A stretch of DNA of 64,000 bases, taken from NCBI GenBank assembly GCA_947385085.1, contig CANDJN010000006.1, forward strand, positions 13,500 through 77,499, in the 5' to 3' direction. The notes under the pieces are model-generated. The model saw only the letters and a list, made by a program, of their open reading frames with translations. It searched no databases and had not been told where the DNA came from. A program made the translations under genes and the position numbers. Shown in pieces: positions 26,706-35,872 of the stretch; the stretch's first letter is position 1, and each line of letters starts with the position of its first letter. The stretch comes from an uncultured Erysipelotrichaceae bacterium. Its GTDB lineage: Bacteria; Bacillota_I; Bacilli_A; Erysipelotrichales; Erysipelotrichaceae.

Positions 26706-26778
26706 TTAACTAATGTACCTCCATTTCTTTACTACTCCAAAAATTCGAATTTAACATTGTTACATGACATTAAAGATT

Positions 26779-27630
26779 CTAAATTATTCCTAGGTCAAGG
26801 GCGAAATACTTATATAAATCATCCCCGTGATTTTTGACTAATTCCTGAATTCGAATATCCCAAAAATCATTTATACGATTCAATTCCTTAATACACCCCT
26901 CTTTGTCAGATTTTTTATAAATATCTATCGGATTCTGTCTCACATTAAATGATGTCAAACAATGATATTTCAAAAAATCACTATGTTCTTTGAATCTTCC
27001 AAAATATCCTTCTTCATTTTTTATGAGTTCATTCTTTACTCTTGTTAAGTAATAGTCCAACGAATCATATTTACTTAGCTTCGCATTTGTTCTTCCATGC
27101 TTCATTGGAATAACCCAAAAACTAGCCAAGCAATGATAATTATTATAATATTCAATCAATTCTTTTGGCCATTTTTCAATAGGACTTCTCACACATGTTG
27201 ATGCATTACTGAGAATAATATTTGCTAATGAGTTGAAAGAATGCATCGTGTCACCCATGAAATCATCGTTAACAATTTCACCTTTATCATTTATAATTTT
27301 CCAATCATCGCCAAGCAATTTTTTATATATTACTTTATAAAAACCTATACTAAAATCTGACATATCTGCATCAGCATTGTTTTTATAGGTTTGACCTGAC
27401 AGAATAAATTCTTTTTTAATATCTTTCCTAATCGCCATTATTATTCCTTGAATATCCTTGCTAGATATAATAGGCATCTTTAATATTCTTTTTACTTGTT
27501 CTTCCTGTGTTCTATCCATATTGTCATCTTTTAATTCTGTATTCCACCTTACTTCATAAACATGTAAACTACTTCCTGCCAAAATTCCAACAGTCGAGTA
27601 GCCGATTTGGTTGTCATCTAAATCACTCAC
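26779..27630 (-). CDS. Hypothetical protein, start uncertain
   Basis: 283 aa, mostly soluble and rich in aromatic residues. The core YYNNYHCLASFWVIPMKHGR and SDFLKYHCLTSF repeat a 'YHCL-x-SF' pattern, which may mark an internal duplication. The frame begins with GTG directly after a stop codon and has no ribosome-binding site, so the 5' end may be truncated or the true start may be Met39 (MDRTQEEQVKRIL). No family assigned. It heads the run of accessory genes transcribed leftward. Confidence 0.55.
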   Translation of the reverse strand: MSDLDDNQIGYSTVGILAGSSLHVYEVRWNTELKDDNMDRTQEEQVKRILKMPIISSKDIQGIIMAIRKDIKKEFILSGQTYKNNADADMSDFSIGFYKVIYKKLLGDDWKIINDKGEIVNDDFMGDTMHSFNSLANIILSNASTCVRSPIEKWPKELIEYYNNYHCLASFWVIPMKHGRTNAKLSKYDSLDYYLTRVKNELIKNEEGYFGRFKEHSDFLKYHCLTSFNVRQNPIDIYKKSDKEGCIKELNRINDFWDIRIQELVKNHGDDLYKYFALDLGII

Positions 27631-27799
27631 TCAATTTGGGTTTGCATTTCATCTATCCCAGTGTTACAACCTTTAACATCTAATCTACAACCTACCCTTT
27701 GACTGATTTTGCAGTAGAAATGTTTTCATATTAGAATTACAGACTTTCATGAGATATTGCTTAATCTCAAAAAACCAGTAATTACGCCATTTTCGCTAT

Positions 27800-29116
27800 T
27801 TATTTCTCTTTCATAGACATCAACACTACCGTCTCAACATGCTGGGTATTTGGAAACATATCAAAGGGAATGATCCTTTTCACCTCATACCGCTCCGTTA
27901 ACACACTCAAATTCTTCCCCAGAGTCGCCGGGTTACAAGACACATAAATCACATGCTTGATTTTACTTTTACAAATCGCATACAACATCGCCTCATCCAA
28001 GCCGGAACGTGGTGGATCCACAATCAAGGTATCAATATGACGCTGCTTAGATATGTAAATCAGTTTATCTGCCGCATCGGCGCAGAGAAAAGACACATGA
28101 TCCGCATGATGATTTTTCGCATTCGCATTCGCATTGACCACCGCATCCTTCACTGACTCAATTCCGATAATTTCATCGGCACGATCGCGGACATATAAGG
28201 ATATCGCACCGATCCCACTATATGCCTCCACAAGCAAACGATTCGTTGTGGGCACCAGTGAGGCAATCGTACGATACAATTCACGCGCCTGCTTTGTATT
28301 TAACTGAAAAAAGGAACGTGGTGAACACTGCAGTTTCAAATCATCCAATGTAATATATAAATGGCGATTGCCTCCCAAATGAATCATCTTTGTGCCAAAC
28401 ATATCCGCGGTTTTCTTTACCGTGTGAATGCTCTGCCATAGGCTTTCCAACCCATCAATCGCCATCAGCGCATCAATGCATTGCCCGGAAATTTCATCCA
28501 GCCCGGTGACAAGACATGCCTGATAGGCGCCGTCAAAGCCTCGAATAATCAAAGAGCGAATCCCTCTTTTCTGATGATAATCGTAAGATGATAAAGCGAA
28601 TTGATTAAGCACATCCAAAATCTTGCGACGCATTGTTTCCAAACCAGATTCATGAACCGGGCAATGCTCAACCGCTTGAAAATAATTAGAATTAGGCAAA
28701 TACATTCCGGTAACCAGTCTACCATCTACCATCGCACATGGCAGCTTACATTGATTGCGGTAGCCAAGCTGATCCTCACTGGAACGAATCTTTTCAATCA
28801 AGCGCGGATTCACATGTGCATATTTGATCAGGGATTGTCTTAACAGTGCCTGCTTTGCCTTAAGCTGTTCCTCATAACGTGCGATCATCAGTGAGCAACC
28901 GCCACACTTTGCCTGTAAGGAACAAGCAGGATTTACTCGTGCGTTACTCTTGGTTAAAACCCGCTCCAGCTTGCCGCGCATAAAACGCTGCGCTTTTTCC
29001 ACAATGGTGATTTCCACCGTTTCGTTCATCAAAGCGCCGGGCACAAACACCGGTATGTGATTGATATACCCGATTCCTTCCCCATTAATTCCTGTCTTTA
29101 CGATTGTCGTTTTCAT
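27800..29116 (-). CDS. rlmD: 23S rRNA (uracil-5-)-methyltransferase, RlmD/RumA family
   Basis: SAM-dependent m5U methyltransferase of the TrmA/RumA family, 438 aa. The N-terminus is a short TRAM domain (1-52). Cys65-x5-Cys71-x2-Cys74 plus a Cys near 149 (VEHCPVHESG) should ligate a [4Fe-4S] cluster. SAM motifs are VEAYSGIGAISLYV and CADAADKL; DPPRSGLDE and the catalytic VSCNPATL follow. Which uridine is modified cannot be told, since Firmicute paralogues act on several positions. It marks the return from the accessory region to higher-GC sequence. Confidence 0.92.
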   Translation of the reverse strand: MKTTIVKTGINGEGIGYINHIPVFVPGALMNETVEITIVEKAQRFMRGKLERVLTKSNARVNPACSLQAKCGGCSLMIARYEEQLKAKQALLRQSLIKYAHVNPRLIEKIRSSEDQLGYRNQCKLPCAMVDGRLVTGMYLPNSNYFQAVEHCPVHESGLETMRRKILDVLNQFALSSYDYHQKRGIRSLIIRGFDGAYQACLVTGLDEISGQCIDALMAIDGLESLWQSIHTVKKTADMFGTKMIHLGGNRHLYITLDDLKLQCSPRSFFQLNTKQARELYRTIASLVPTTNRLLVEAYSGIGAISLYVRDRADEIIGIESVKDAVVNANANAKNHHADHVSFLCADAADKLIYISKQRHIDTLIVDPPRSGLDEAMLYAICKSKIKHVIYVSCNPATLGKNLSVLTERYEVKRIIPFDMFPNTQHVETVVLMSMKEK

Positions 29117-29190
29117 TTTTTATCCTCTTTACTATTCGTGTTCTATCTATTCAATGCAAAATCTTTACGCATTCTTTGCCTGCACTTGCT

Positions 29191-30045
29191 CTACATCTTT
29201 TTCAAATTCTTCATAAAGGGCAATCTTTCATAAAGCCGCTCACAAAACGCATAATAACGCTGATGCTTCATCGCCAGCTGCGATTCCTTGCCGTAGTTAT
29301 CTTCAAACACCAGATTTAACAAAAAGCCAAAATATATCATACTAGCAATAATATAAATCACCAATAACAAGGCTACTAGAGAAGCTAAAGACCCGTAAAT
29401 GCGGTTATACGTGATCATTCGCTGAATTAAAATAAACGAAAGATAAAACAAAACGATAATCGCCGAGGTGGTAAACAAACCGCCGATTAAGCCAAATGTC
29501 AAACTCCGCTTGCGAAATGACAGTGAGCGATACATCAGAGTGAACACCGGTACCATAATCACCACCGCCAACAGTGGCAATAAGGAAGCATCCACAACAT
29601 GATACAGCACCGTTGCCAAAACAATTCCCGCAATTAACAACGCCACAAAAATCACATACATGACTATAGATTGAATGCGAATGGAAAATTTCACCACATC
29701 CACTTCCTCATGATTCGCACTGATCAATAAAAAAGAATTCACGCTGCGCGATGCCAGCCAAAACGACACGCATAATGTCGAAACCGCCGGAATGAAGCCA
29801 TAGTCCTTATTCATAAACTCCATGAATATTTCCTCCACCAGCCGTTGTAAATCACCGGACAAATGCAGACTTTGAAACAGATTGAGCACAACATTTACAT
29901 CAATGAGCTTTCCCCATTTGAATAACATCGCAAAAATAATTAAAGAAGGTGCTAAGGACAACAAAAGCCCAAAGGACAATGAATATACAAATAAATTGGA
30001 TTCTACGGAAAAAAACTCCAGAAACATATCCTTCAGCTTATTCAT
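29191..30045 (-). CDS. YihY/BrkB-family inner-membrane protein
   Basis: 284 aa with six predicted membrane helices (for example LLSLAPSLIIFAMLF, VMYVIFVALLIAGIVLATVL, LVALLLVIYIIASMIYFGFL). The family pattern PAVSTLCVSFWLASRSVNSF and the late YNRIYGSLASLVALLL-x-IYI are typical of YihY/BrkB (once wrongly called RNase BN). Function unknown. The start follows GGAGGA; 21 bp separate it from the upstream lipoprotein gene. Confidence 0.9.
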   Translation of the reverse strand: MNKLKDMFLEFFSVESNLFVYSLSFGLLLSLAPSLIIFAMLFKWGKLIDVNVVLNLFQSLHLSGDLQRLVEEIFMEFMNKDYGFIPAVSTLCVSFWLASRSVNSFLLISANHEEVDVVKFSIRIQSIVMYVIFVALLIAGIVLATVLYHVVDASLLPLLAVVIMVPVFTLMYRSLSFRKRSLTFGLIGGLFTTSAIIVLFYLSFILIQRMITYNRIYGSLASLVALLLVIYIIASMIYFGFLLNLVFEDNYGKESQLAMKHQRYYAFCERLYERLPFMKNLKKM

Positions 30046-30066
30046 AATCGTCCTCCTTCCTTCTTT

Positions 30067-30540
30067 TTAGCTCAATGAGTTAATATATTGTATCACGTTT
30101 GCCTGTTCTTGACTACAGACAAATACGACATAGTTGCCGATTTTACTGATGTATGCATTTTGTATCAGCCCCTGTTGATAAGGAAAACCGGTATTTTCAA
30201 TCAGTCTTTCATTTTGATAGCGCGTTAGCTGATCCACGATCGCATCCCCTGATCCTTCTTCCACGTGAAAAACAGCAAGCTCCTCGTTGGCTGCCTCAAC
30301 CGCACTTCGCCGTACCAGTGCTGCTTCATACTGCGATTCGCTTATACCGTAAATTACTTCAATCTGTTGAGATGTTAACGGATCTCCCAGCACATTCATC
30401 TGCCATTCTTGATTTGCGATTTTCTCATCGACCACTTCGGAAAACAAATCTAAATCTAGTGAATCCTCACCGATACTTCCCATTGTTGGTGAACATCCCA
30501 GGCATAATAACGCCATGCATATCCAAGCTATTTTTCTCAT
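30067..30540 (-). CDS. DUF4358-type lipoprotein
   Basis: 157 aa with a lipoprotein signal: MRKIAWICMALLCLGC, where the LCLGC lipobox predicts lipidation of Cys16. The mature part contains YGISESQYEAALVRRSAV and the ends FVCSQEQANVIQYI, matching the general pattern of DUF4358 proteins (secreted, about 150 aa, unknown role). GGAGG precedes the ATG. Probably transcribed with the YihY gene. Confidence 0.8.
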   Translation of the reverse strand: MRKIAWICMALLCLGCSPTMGSIGEDSLDLDLFSEVVDEKIANQEWQMNVLGDPLTSQQIEVIYGISESQYEAALVRRSAVEAANEELAVFHVEEGSGDAIVDQLTRYQNERLIENTGFPYQQGLIQNAYISKIGNYVVFVCSQEQANVIQYINSLS

Positions 30541-30607
30541 CTCAATTCCTCCTCTATAAAAACATATGGATATGCGTAAAAAAAAATAAGCGTTTCAGCC
30601 TATTTTC

Positions 30608-30997
30608 TTAATCATTTTGAGCCCAATCGGGTACTTCATTGCCGCGTTGAACCAAAATTGCCTTTTGAAATTCCGTTTGATTAAGAAATTCCAAAACTTC
30701 ATTCTTCTCTTCTTCGCTGCATCCGATTAACAATTTAACTTCGCAATCCTTTTTCAAAATATCGGCACTAATGACAATCGCACCCACTTGATTGGTTTTC
30801 TGTGATCCCTTAAATACATCAATGGGAGCTTGGTCGGTACCAGAAGTATCGCTTAAATAACCATAGTCAACCGGATAGACAAGATTGGAATATTTATAAT
30901 GCACCGTATTGCGTGGACGATCAACAACCAACTTTGATGAAAAAAACAGCGTATCCAATTTCTGCCAAAAAAAAGCGTTATTTTCCAATGTTTTCAT
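30608..30997 (-). CDS. Inorganic pyrophosphatase-like protein, degenerate active site
   Basis: 129 aa, short for family I PPase. RPRNTVHYKY, YPVDYGYL and GTDQAPIDVFKG align with the PPase core K/R-rich strand, Y-P-x-x-YGF and the GxDGDPLD loop. The loop reads DQAPID, so one of the three metal-binding Asp is missing, and the later Asp/Lys cluster of PPases is replaced by other sequence. It may be a PPase-fold protein with another task or a weak enzyme. The ATG at 30997 follows GGAGGA. A promoter lies at 31144-31172. Confidence 0.75.
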   Translation of the reverse strand: MKTLENNAFFWQKLDTLFFSSKLVVDRPRNTVHYKYSNLVYPVDYGYLSDTSGTDQAPIDVFKGSQKTNQVGAIVISADILKKDCEVKLLIGCSEEEKNEVLEFLNQTEFQKAILVQRGNEVPDWAQND

Positions 30998-31143
30998 TTG
31001 CGTTCCTCCTCCATCCAAATCATGCTTACAGGTCATTCACCTAATTCAGTATATGCACCATCGCTAGTCTTGTTCTCGCGCAACGAATGAGAATGCACGC
31101 GATGAGTGTCCATGATGGATTTGATTCTTTTCACTGCCTCTCT

Positions 31144-31172
31144 ATTATACTGTTTATGAAAGAAATTATCAA
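31144..31172 (-). promoter_or_regulatory. Promoter upstream of the pyrophosphatase-like gene
   Basis: On the minus strand TTGATA (31167-31172), 17 nt, TATAAT (31144-31149). It lies about 145 nt before the start codon. The rest of 31173-31400 shows nothing I can name. Confidence 0.6.
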
Positions 31173-31402
31173 TCTTTTTCGCGCTTTTTCATAAAATTTT
31201 CACTGTGCTTGCAACAACAGCCGCATGAAAAGCAGTGAATGATCAAACATCTGCACCTCTTTTCATATCTCAATGTTTGAATTCCATTCTGATACATACT
31301 TTCATTCCTTCATAATTTTGCTTTCGTCTTTATCGTATTAATGAAAACAGACAACTTCATGAACGCTTAATAAAATCAGACCCACTGTGATGTAAGCCTG
31401 AT

Positions 31403-31439
31403 CTCTTCCTTATATTATTCTCTTCCTTATATTATATAG
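31403..31439 (+). repeat. Two tandem copies of a TTCCTTATATTATATAG motif
   Basis: TCTTCCTTATATTA at 31403-31416 and TCTTCCTTATATTATATAG at 31421-31439, 18 bp apart, immediately downstream of the glycerate kinase gene. Further copies lie at 33947, 34074 and (inverted) 34155. Confidence 0.7.
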
Positions 31440-31445
31440 TATTTA

Positions 31446-32582
31446 TTATGTATGATAAAAAGTCGTAATCGTTTTTACAATCGCATACACAGCTGCCTCC
31501 AGCTTTTGATCAGCTTGAGCCAATGCCTGCTGGAAGGTCATAGCCCGATCAGCGATGCTAAAAATTCCACTGAAGCCCAAATCGTATAGCTCTTGATAAC
31601 CTAAGCCCAGTGCCCCACTGATACACAGCACCGGTTTCTCATACATCTTCGCTACATTTAATATACCAACCGGCACCTTACCAAACATTGTTTGTCGATC
31701 ACTTTGTCCTTCTCCGGTGATAACAAAATCGCAAGTACGAATTTCATCATGGATATCACAGTAGCTTAACAACAGTTCAATACCGGGGATCATCTTGGCC
31801 CCCAGCAGTGAAATCAATACGGAACCTATGCCTCCGGCAGCACCGCTGCCTGCCATAGCATTAATATCCACATTGCGATAGCGCTGAATCTGATTGCGAT
31901 AATTCTCCATGCCCTCATCAATCTGCTTGATCTGATTGGGATAAAAGCCTTTTTGTTTACCAAAGACATAGGTAGCGCCTTCACTTCCCAACAAATGATT
32001 TTTAACATCACAAGCGGCAATCAATTCCACATCTTCAAGAGACGGAAACCGATTAAAGTCGATATAGCGAATCCGTTCTAGATTGACTGCCTGCGGTGAC
32101 AAATAACGATGGTGGCGATCATAAAAGCGACACCCCAGCGCTTGTAAAAAACCCATTCCGCCATCATTGGTCGCACTGCCGCCTAATCCGATGATAACCT
32201 TTTTACAACCGCGGTGCAGCGCATCCAGCAATACCGTACCTACGCCAAAGCTGGAGCCGAATAGCGGAGTTCGCTTTTCACGCGGATACATATTTAAACC
32301 GATGATATTAGCAACCTCAATCACCGCCGTCTTCCCACCTTCGATCAATGCATAATTGGATGTGATCTTTCGTCCGTAACAATCACTTGTTGCGACTTCG
32401 ACAAGTTCTCCGTCGCATAGCTTGGCAAATGCCTGAACGGTCCCCTCTCCGCCATCCGCAATGACATACTGCTTTACCTCAATGGTTGGATCCACGCAAT
32501 GAATCGCATTATTCATATGCTCATTCACCGTTTGTGAACTCATACAGCCTTTGAATGAATCACAGGCAACAACAATCTTCAT
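31446..32582 (-). CDS. Glycerate kinase, type 1 (GlxK/GarK family)
   Basis: Phosphorylates D-glycerate; the family makes 2-phosphoglycerate. 378 aa, normal length. Motifs: VVACDSFKGCMSS at the N-terminus, DGGEGTVQAF, GLGGSATNDGGMGFLQALG, MAGSGAAGGIG and FVITGEGQSDRQT. It starts one base after the upstream symporter stop, so the two form an operon. Pairing with an AGCS symporter suggests use of a small organic acid or amino acid such as serine or glycerate, which is inference. Confidence 0.93.
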   Translation of the reverse strand: MKIVVACDSFKGCMSSQTVNEHMNNAIHCVDPTIEVKQYVIADGGEGTVQAFAKLCDGELVEVATSDCYGRKITSNYALIEGGKTAVIEVANIIGLNMYPREKRTPLFGSSFGVGTVLLDALHRGCKKVIIGLGGSATNDGGMGFLQALGCRFYDRHHRYLSPQAVNLERIRYIDFNRFPSLEDVELIAACDVKNHLLGSEGATYVFGKQKGFYPNQIKQIDEGMENYRNQIQRYRNVDINAMAGSGAAGGIGSVLISLLGAKMIPGIELLLSYCDIHDEIRTCDFVITGEGQSDRQTMFGKVPVGILNVAKMYEKPVLCISGALGLGYQELYDLGFSGIFSIADRAMTFQQALAQADQKLEAAVYAIVKTITTFYHT

Positions 32583-33932
32583 TTAATCACCTCGATGACT
32601 TTTCACGTATTCTTTCGTATATTTTACCACAACCCCATGTAGGATTACTAGTGCCATTAAATTAGGAATGCTCATAAGACCATTCAGTGTATCTGCTAAT
32701 TCCCAGACATAATGCAAATCCATCATCGCACCCACAACTAGCAGGATCAAAAACAGCCCTTGATAAATTGGTAGAATCCATCTCCATGTAAATAAATAAC
32801 GGATGCATTCGCGGGCATAATAATACCAGCCCAAAATGGATGGAATCGCAAAGGCAATGATGGATGCGGCAAACAACATCCCCCCCAACGAACCAAAACC
32901 CTGTTCAAAACAAGCGATTGCTAATGTAATGCCATCTATATTTTGGGGTAATAGATTGCTGGTTAATAAAACCAAAGCAGTTAAGGTACACACGACGATT
33001 GTATCAAAGAACACTTCAAAAATCCCCCAGAATCCCTGTTCCACGGCATCAACATGCTCAACCGATGCATGGGAAATCGGTGAGCTTCCCATCCCGGCTT
33101 CATTGGAAAACACACCGCGGGAAATGCCGTAATGCATGGCCTTGGAAATTGCGAATCCGCCAACTCCTCCCACCCCAGCAGGAAAAGTAAAGGCGCCATC
33201 CCATATGGAAAAGAGTGCAGATCCCAAGTGATCGGCATGAACCGCAATTAAATAAATACAGGCAATGATATAAATCATGGAAATGATCGGAACGACAATT
33301 TCATTAAAGCGCATGATTCTTTTGGCGCTACCCAGAATAACCGTTCCTACGATAATAGCAGTCCCGATTCCAATCATAACCGCCGGAATAGGCACATAGG
33401 TGCGCAATGCCATGGTGATTGTATTTACCGGTGTTATATTGCCGATGCCAAAGGAGGCAAACAAGCATAATAAGGCAAACAAAACCCCCAGCCATCGCAT
33501 ATGACAGCCGTATTCCAAGGTTGTCATAGGTCCGCCCAAATACGAGCCATCACTTTGACGGCGTCGATAGATTATTGCCAATACCACTTCACCGTATTTG
33601 CTCATCATCCCGAAAAAAGCACTGATCCACATCCAAAAAAGCGCACCGGGGCCACCGATTGTCAGTGCCGTTGCCACACCGATAACACTGCCTACTCCCA
33701 GCGTCCCAGCTAAAGCAGTGGCGACCGCTTGGAAAGAAGTGACACCATCTCCTTTCCCTCGCTGATGAAACAAGCTGCCCATCGTTTTTTGCCAAACCAG
33801 CTTTGCATGGGTCAACGGCAAAAAACGACAGCGAAACATTAATAATGCGCCGCTTCCCAATAATAACGCAATCATTCCTCTGCCCCATACCCATCCATTG
33901 ATCACTTCATTCATCTGCCATAATTTTTCCAT
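32583..33932 (-). CDS. AGCS-family sodium:amino acid symporter
   Basis: 449 aa with about 11 membrane helices. The family signatures are ATALAGTLGVGSVIGVATAL (Na+/substrate site), GPGALFWMWISAFFGMMSKYGE, YGISRGVFSNEAGMGSSPISHA and EVFFDTIVVCTLTALVLL. AGCS proteins usually carry alanine, glycine or D-serine. Here the downstream gene is glycerate kinase, so a related three-carbon substrate may be taken up. Preceded by copies of the TTCCTTATATTATATAG motif. Confidence 0.92.
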   Translation of the reverse strand: MEKLWQMNEVINGWVWGRGMIALLLGSGALLMFRCRFLPLTHAKLVWQKTMGSLFHQRGKGDGVTSFQAVATALAGTLGVGSVIGVATALTIGGPGALFWMWISAFFGMMSKYGEVVLAIIYRRRQSDGSYLGGPMTTLEYGCHMRWLGVLFALLCLFASFGIGNITPVNTITMALRTYVPIPAVMIGIGTAIIVGTVILGSAKRIMRFNEIVVPIISMIYIIACIYLIAVHADHLGSALFSIWDGAFTFPAGVGGVGGFAISKAMHYGISRGVFSNEAGMGSSPISHASVEHVDAVEQGFWGIFEVFFDTIVVCTLTALVLLTSNLLPQNIDGITLAIACFEQGFGSLGGMLFAASIIAFAIPSILGWYYYARECIRYLFTWRWILPIYQGLFLILLVVGAMMDLHYVWELADTLNGLMSIPNLMALVILHGVVVKYTKEYVKSHRGD

Positions 33933-33946
33933 AAATTGATCATATC

Positions 33947-34173
33947 TCTTCCTTATATATTATATAACAACAATAACCTCTACAATTCCATCCTCAACAT
34001 GGTATTGCCATTTACACTATACTATATTCATCGCCTACAAAATCCATGCAAGTAATCACAAATACAAATTCCCTTTCCTTATATTATATAGGGTCAATGG
34101 ACGATAGCGAGGCATATAGCTAAACTTCGGATGACATATCAATGATGAATTGACATATATAATATAAGGAAGA
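33947..34173. repeat. Three further TTCCTTATATTATATAG motifs, two forming an inverted pair
   Basis: Copies at 33947-33966 (one extra AT), 34074-34091 and, in inverse orientation, 34155-34173. The last two form a long inverted repeat with about 63 nt between. They fill the 343-bp spacer between the symporter and the divergent glycosyltransferase gene. Confidence 0.7.
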
Positions 34174-34219
34174 GTTAGAAACAACAATTGCGTCTTTTTA
34201 GACAATTTGATGATACTCG

Positions 34220-34247
34220 TTGTAAACATAATAAATTCTGTTATAAT
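34220..34247 (+). promoter_or_regulatory. Promoter of the monofunctional glycosyltransferase gene
   Basis: TTGTAA (34220-34225), 16 nt, TATAAT (34242-34247); GGAGGT follows before the ATG. Confidence 0.55.
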
Positions 34248-34276
34248 AGTACAATGACGATAGGAGGTGCTGTCAC

Positions 34277-34975
34277 ATGAAAAAATGGAAACATGGAATC
34301 ATGGCTGTGATCCTGTTGCTGATAGTATCTGTCGGCAGCATCGGAATCATCGGATTCATTCGTTATAAAACACTGATCATGGAAAAGCCATTGGATGAAG
34401 TCATCACCGAAGTACGCAATGATCCCAATTACGTTTCCTTGGACGATGTTAGCGACGATTTCATCCAAGCTCTGATTGCGGTAGAGGATCCCCAATTTTA
34501 CAGTCATAATGGTGTAGTACTCTCCAACATTATGGAAGCCGCTGCTACCAATATGCGGGAACAGCGTTTGGCTATGGGTGGCAGTACCATTACTCAGCAG
34601 TTGAGCAAGAATCTTTATCTTGATAGTAAAAAGACCTTTCAGCGTAAAATCGCTGAGCTGTTCTTCGTCCATGATTTGGAACAAAGCCTAAGCAAAGATG
34701 AAATTCTGGAATTATATATCAACGTGATCTATTTTGGCGATGGCTATTATGGAATCAAGGAAGCGTGCGAAGGATATTTTCACCAAGAACCAAAAAACAT
34801 CACGATAGCACAAGCTACCATACTTGCCGGACTGCCGCAAGCACCTGCACTTTATCAGCTAAGCGATGGAATGATGTATGCCAAACAGCGACAACATTCT
34901 GTATTGGAAGCGATGGAACAACAACATCTCATCAATCATGAGCAACTCACAATCATATACCGCCAACCGATTTAA
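34277..34975 (+). CDS. Monofunctional peptidoglycan glycosyltransferase (GT51)
   Basis: Polymerises lipid II into glycan chains at the outer face of the membrane. 232 aa: one N-terminal membrane anchor (HGIMAVILLLIVSVGSIGII), then GT51 motifs in order: VEDPQFYSHNG (catalytic Glu, normally EDxxFxxHxG), MGGSTITQQLSKNLYL, RKIAELFFVHDLE, ILELYINVIYFGDGYYGI and QATILAGLPQAP. No transpeptidase domain follows. It is like MtgA/SgtB. The stop codon is inside a terminator hairpin, so the C-terminus is authentic. Confidence 0.93.
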   Translation: MKKWKHGIMAVILLLIVSVGSIGIIGFIRYKTLIMEKPLDEVITEVRNDPNYVSLDDVSDDFIQALIAVEDPQFYSHNGVVLSNIMEAAATNMREQRLAMGGSTITQQLSKNLYLDSKKTFQRKIAELFFVHDLEQSLSKDEILELYINVIYFGDGYYGIKEACEGYFHQEPKNITIAQATILAGLPQAPALYQLSDGMMYAKQRQHSVLEAMEQQHLINHEQLTIIYRQPI

Positions 34976-34989
34976 TTCGGTGGCTTTTT
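34962..34989 (+). terminator. Terminator overlapping the glycosyltransferase stop codon
   Basis: GCCAACCGA pairs with TCGGTGGC (one mismatch) and is followed by five T. Confidence 0.7.
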
Positions 34990-35800
34990 ATTTGTGAATG
35001 TGAAACATGAAAGAAAGGCTTTAAATAAAGCTATTCTAATATTTTACTATTCTAATTTTATAATATATTAAGCATTTCGATATTATGCTTTTACCACAGA
35101 AACTATTTCCTGTATATTGAATCTTCTCATGATGACATGAAAGCATAGCCATGCTCTTGTCATCGCATAGTCACTTTTTGGTCAATAATTCATCATAGCA
35201 TCATCGTTTTTAAACCATAGGCTATCATGAATAGTAACCGATCCTGGTAGTTGATATATGCACTTGCGATCTTACCCATCAGCCAGCACTCACCGGCAGA
35301 GATGGCCGCCAATACTCCGCATTCCTCTATAAACGCGAGGTTTCACATATCGGCAGCGCCTTCATCCATACGGCATGAAGATCTCTTACAAATCAATGCG
35401 AATCATCCAACCAAACGATCTCTTGACATAGGCACATTAAGATACGTATGCCGTTTTCGCCCCAACAATCCTCTTTTGATGATCACGTCATCATACATAA
35501 TCGCGGCTTTAACTTGATATGGATCACTGTATAACATGATTACACACGAAATAAGCACCTTAGACAACAAGAAATGACTCGCTTCCCACCTATTTATCCC
35601 AAATTGCTACACCGAAATGACGGCATTCGTCGATTTTTGATGCCATTTCATAGGGAATGCTGAAAATCAATCATGTGAATTATGTGAAATTTTAAAAATT
35701 TTCTTTTGTTTTTTATTTCACAAGTTTTCGATACTCCAATGATAGAGAGGGCTTTAGCCTTTTTAGCACTCAAATATATGCTATGCTAAAATATGTGAAA
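34990..35800. other. Long spacer without a supported gene
   Basis: About 800 bp. On the minus strand a short open stretch (about 35410-35545) reads QVKAAIMYDDVIIKRGLLGR and continues RKRHTYLNVPMSRDRLVG before stops, which has the look of decayed coding sequence, but I cannot name a family. GC is higher than in a typical AT-rich spacer. No tRNA, riboswitch or IS end is recognised. Confidence 0.4.
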
Positions 35801-35813
35801 CTGTGTGAAAGGG

Positions 35814-35843
35814 TTGCAAAAATTGTGGTGAATGATGTAGAAT
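35814..35843 (+). promoter_or_regulatory. Promoter of the NlpC/P60 gene
   Basis: TTGCAA (35814-35819), 18 nt, TAGAAT (35838-35843); AAGGAGGG follows 8 nt before the ATG at 35873. Confidence 0.5.
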
Positions 35844-35872
35844 GTGCCGTGTCAAGCCGAAGGAGGGATTAT

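Noticed and set aside
31403..34173. Insertion sequence ends
   Set aside because: The motif repeats are in mixed orientation and enclose no transposase; a regulatory or dispersed-repeat explanation is at least as good.
35540..35870. Riboswitch (for example c-di-AMP ydaO type) before the NlpC/P60 gene
   Set aside because: Cell-wall hydrolases often have one, but the conserved ydaO blocks are not visible, and a simple promoter lies only 30 bp before the start codon.
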